From: Streptomyces katrae
GTDB lineage: Bacteria; Actinomycetota; Actinomycetes; Streptomycetales; Streptomycetaceae
NCBI RefSeq assembly: GCF_000966975.1
Contig: NZ_JZWV01001001.1
Location: forward strand, 1-7,051
Direction of reading: 5' to 3'
DNA: 7,051 nt
Position numbers and translations under genes: made by a program
Notes under the pieces: generated by a model
The model's database searches: none
What the model was told of the DNA's origin: nothing
The model's input: only the letters and a program-made list of their open reading frames with translations
Shown: positions 6,480 through 7,051 of the stretch, piece by piece
Position numbering within the stretch: the first letter of the stretch is position 1
Layout of the letters: each line of letters starts with the position of its first letter

Positions 6480-6669
6480 CTACTGCCAGAACGTAGCCGG
6501 GTGTTGGCTGCCCGCCATGGCATCGAAGTCTTGCCGGAAGTCCGACATGGGCCCGGTCACGTCGTACGTTCCTTCGCGGAACATGTAGACGGAGGGCCAG
6601 GCATGCTCACGAGGACATCCTGCACGCCGTCCGAAGATCCGGTCCAGCCGGCCCGAAGGAAGACTCACC
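6480..6669 (-). pseudogene. C-terminal coding remnant of an unrecognised protein
   Basis: The frame ending in TAG 6480-6482 reads GRLDRIFGRR, then AWPSVYMFREGTYDVTGPM, SDFRQDFDAMAGSQHP and ATFWQ. From about 6605 to the stop the amino-acid mix is balanced and third codon positions are mostly G or C, as expected of real coding sequence. The frame stays open to GTG 6761, but upstream of about 6670 it overlaps the membrane-protein remnant and looks like its shadow. GTG at about 6669 is a possible start without a clear ribosome binding site. I do not recognise the family. It may be a small hypothetical protein or the tail of a larger gene whose front was lost. Confidence 0.35.
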
Positions 6670-6923
6670 TCACCCACAACTCTTGACTGTGGTCCGGAGT
6701 CCGGCAGCAGTGTGCTGGCTGCTCCAGCGGTCGTACTGCGCCCGCCGATAGTTTTCGACACGCCGACGAAATCGGCACATGCCTCGAGCAGATGCCGGTG
6801 CTCCCGTTCGCGGTCTGCGCGAGCGGCGGCACGGGCCGTGCTCTTCTCCTGTTAGCGGTGTGCGACGACAGCGCCGAGCAGCGTTCCGATGACGGCGATG
6901 GCGGCCGCGATGATCACCGACAT
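6670..6923 (-). pseudogene. Broken small membrane protein (nonsense codon plus frameshift)
   Basis: ATG 6923 opens MSVIIAAAIAVIGTLLGAVVAHR, a single hydrophobic N-terminal membrane segment. A TAA follows at 6852-6854, but the same frame continues QEKSTARAAARADREREHRHLLEACADFVG, a charged helix. Near 6760-6765 the sense moves to another frame: VENYRRAQYDRWSSQHTAAG, ending in TGA at 6670. Read through, this matches a common actinomycete design of one membrane segment, a basic/acidic coiled helix, then 'ACADFVG..V..YRRAQYDRW'. Such proteins are usually 150-200 residues of unknown function. The frame is also open from ATG 7028, but membrane segments in this family normally begin near residue 5, so 6923 is preferred. 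One in-frame stop and one 1-base loss make it a pseudogene. Confidence 0.6.
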
Positions 6924-7051
6924 GGTGGCCAGCTCAGCACCAGACGGCACACACAGGGCAGAGCGCGAACCGGCCACTACCTTCACTGACGGCCATAGAG
7001 CTGGCCGCGACGGCGGCCCTCCGACCATGCCGAGATGGCGCGAGGCAGGCC
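6924..7051. other. Window edge, no gene seen
   Basis: The stretch upstream of ATG 6923 has no recognisable gene. A minus-strand frame is open from ATG 7028 into the membrane-protein remnant, but its residues look non-coding. Any promoter for that remnant would lie here or beyond the window. Confidence 0.3.

Noticed and set aside
6230..6496. Plus-strand frame of 88 codons
   Set aside because: Basic, low-information sequence with no recognisable domain, lying in the spacer upstream of the small minus-strand gene.

Overview
The DNA is very GC-rich, and nearly all credible coding frames are on the minus strand with G or C in the third codon position. The protein families point to an actinomycete, most likely Streptomyces or a close relative. 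The window looks like a decayed accessory region: apart from one small hypothetical gene and the part-visible synthetase gene, every recognisable gene is broken.

Layout, left to right (all genes on the minus strand). (1) Positions 1-1262 hold the synthetase domain of an asparagine-synthase-like enzyme. It lacks the N-terminal glutaminase domain and runs off the left edge. (2) Positions about 1230-5575 hold a trio of large tyrosine recombinase genes in one operon, transcribed from about 5529 leftwards. The genes are joined by two identical 4-base GTGA stop/start overlaps (3984-3987 and 2257-2260). This layout matches 'recombinase in trio' (RIT) or Tn554-type elements. The first gene carries two frameshifts and the second carries two that cancel each other. 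The third stops matching a recombinase near residue 340, just before its catalytic domain, where it is fused to the synthetase gene. (3) Positions 5560-5709 hold the first part of a GFA-type zinc protein (glutathione-dependent formaldehyde-activating family), cut off where the recombinase operon begins. (4) Positions 5810-6211 hold a small intact gene of unknown function. (5) Positions 6480-6923 hold remnants of at least two genes, including a small membrane protein broken by an in-frame stop and a frameshift.

The two ends of the trio lie in unrelated genes (GFA-type at one end, asparagine-synthase-like at the other). A simple insertion would leave two halves of one gene, so insertion was probably followed by a deletion that removed the recombinase 3 catalytic domain and the synthetase N-terminus together. 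The deletion left the synthetase fragment with a good ribosome binding site and ATG that lie inside former recombinase sequence, so it may still be translated. I found no RNA genes, CRISPR arrays or convincing terminators. Family names and expected residues come from memory of these families, not from a search.
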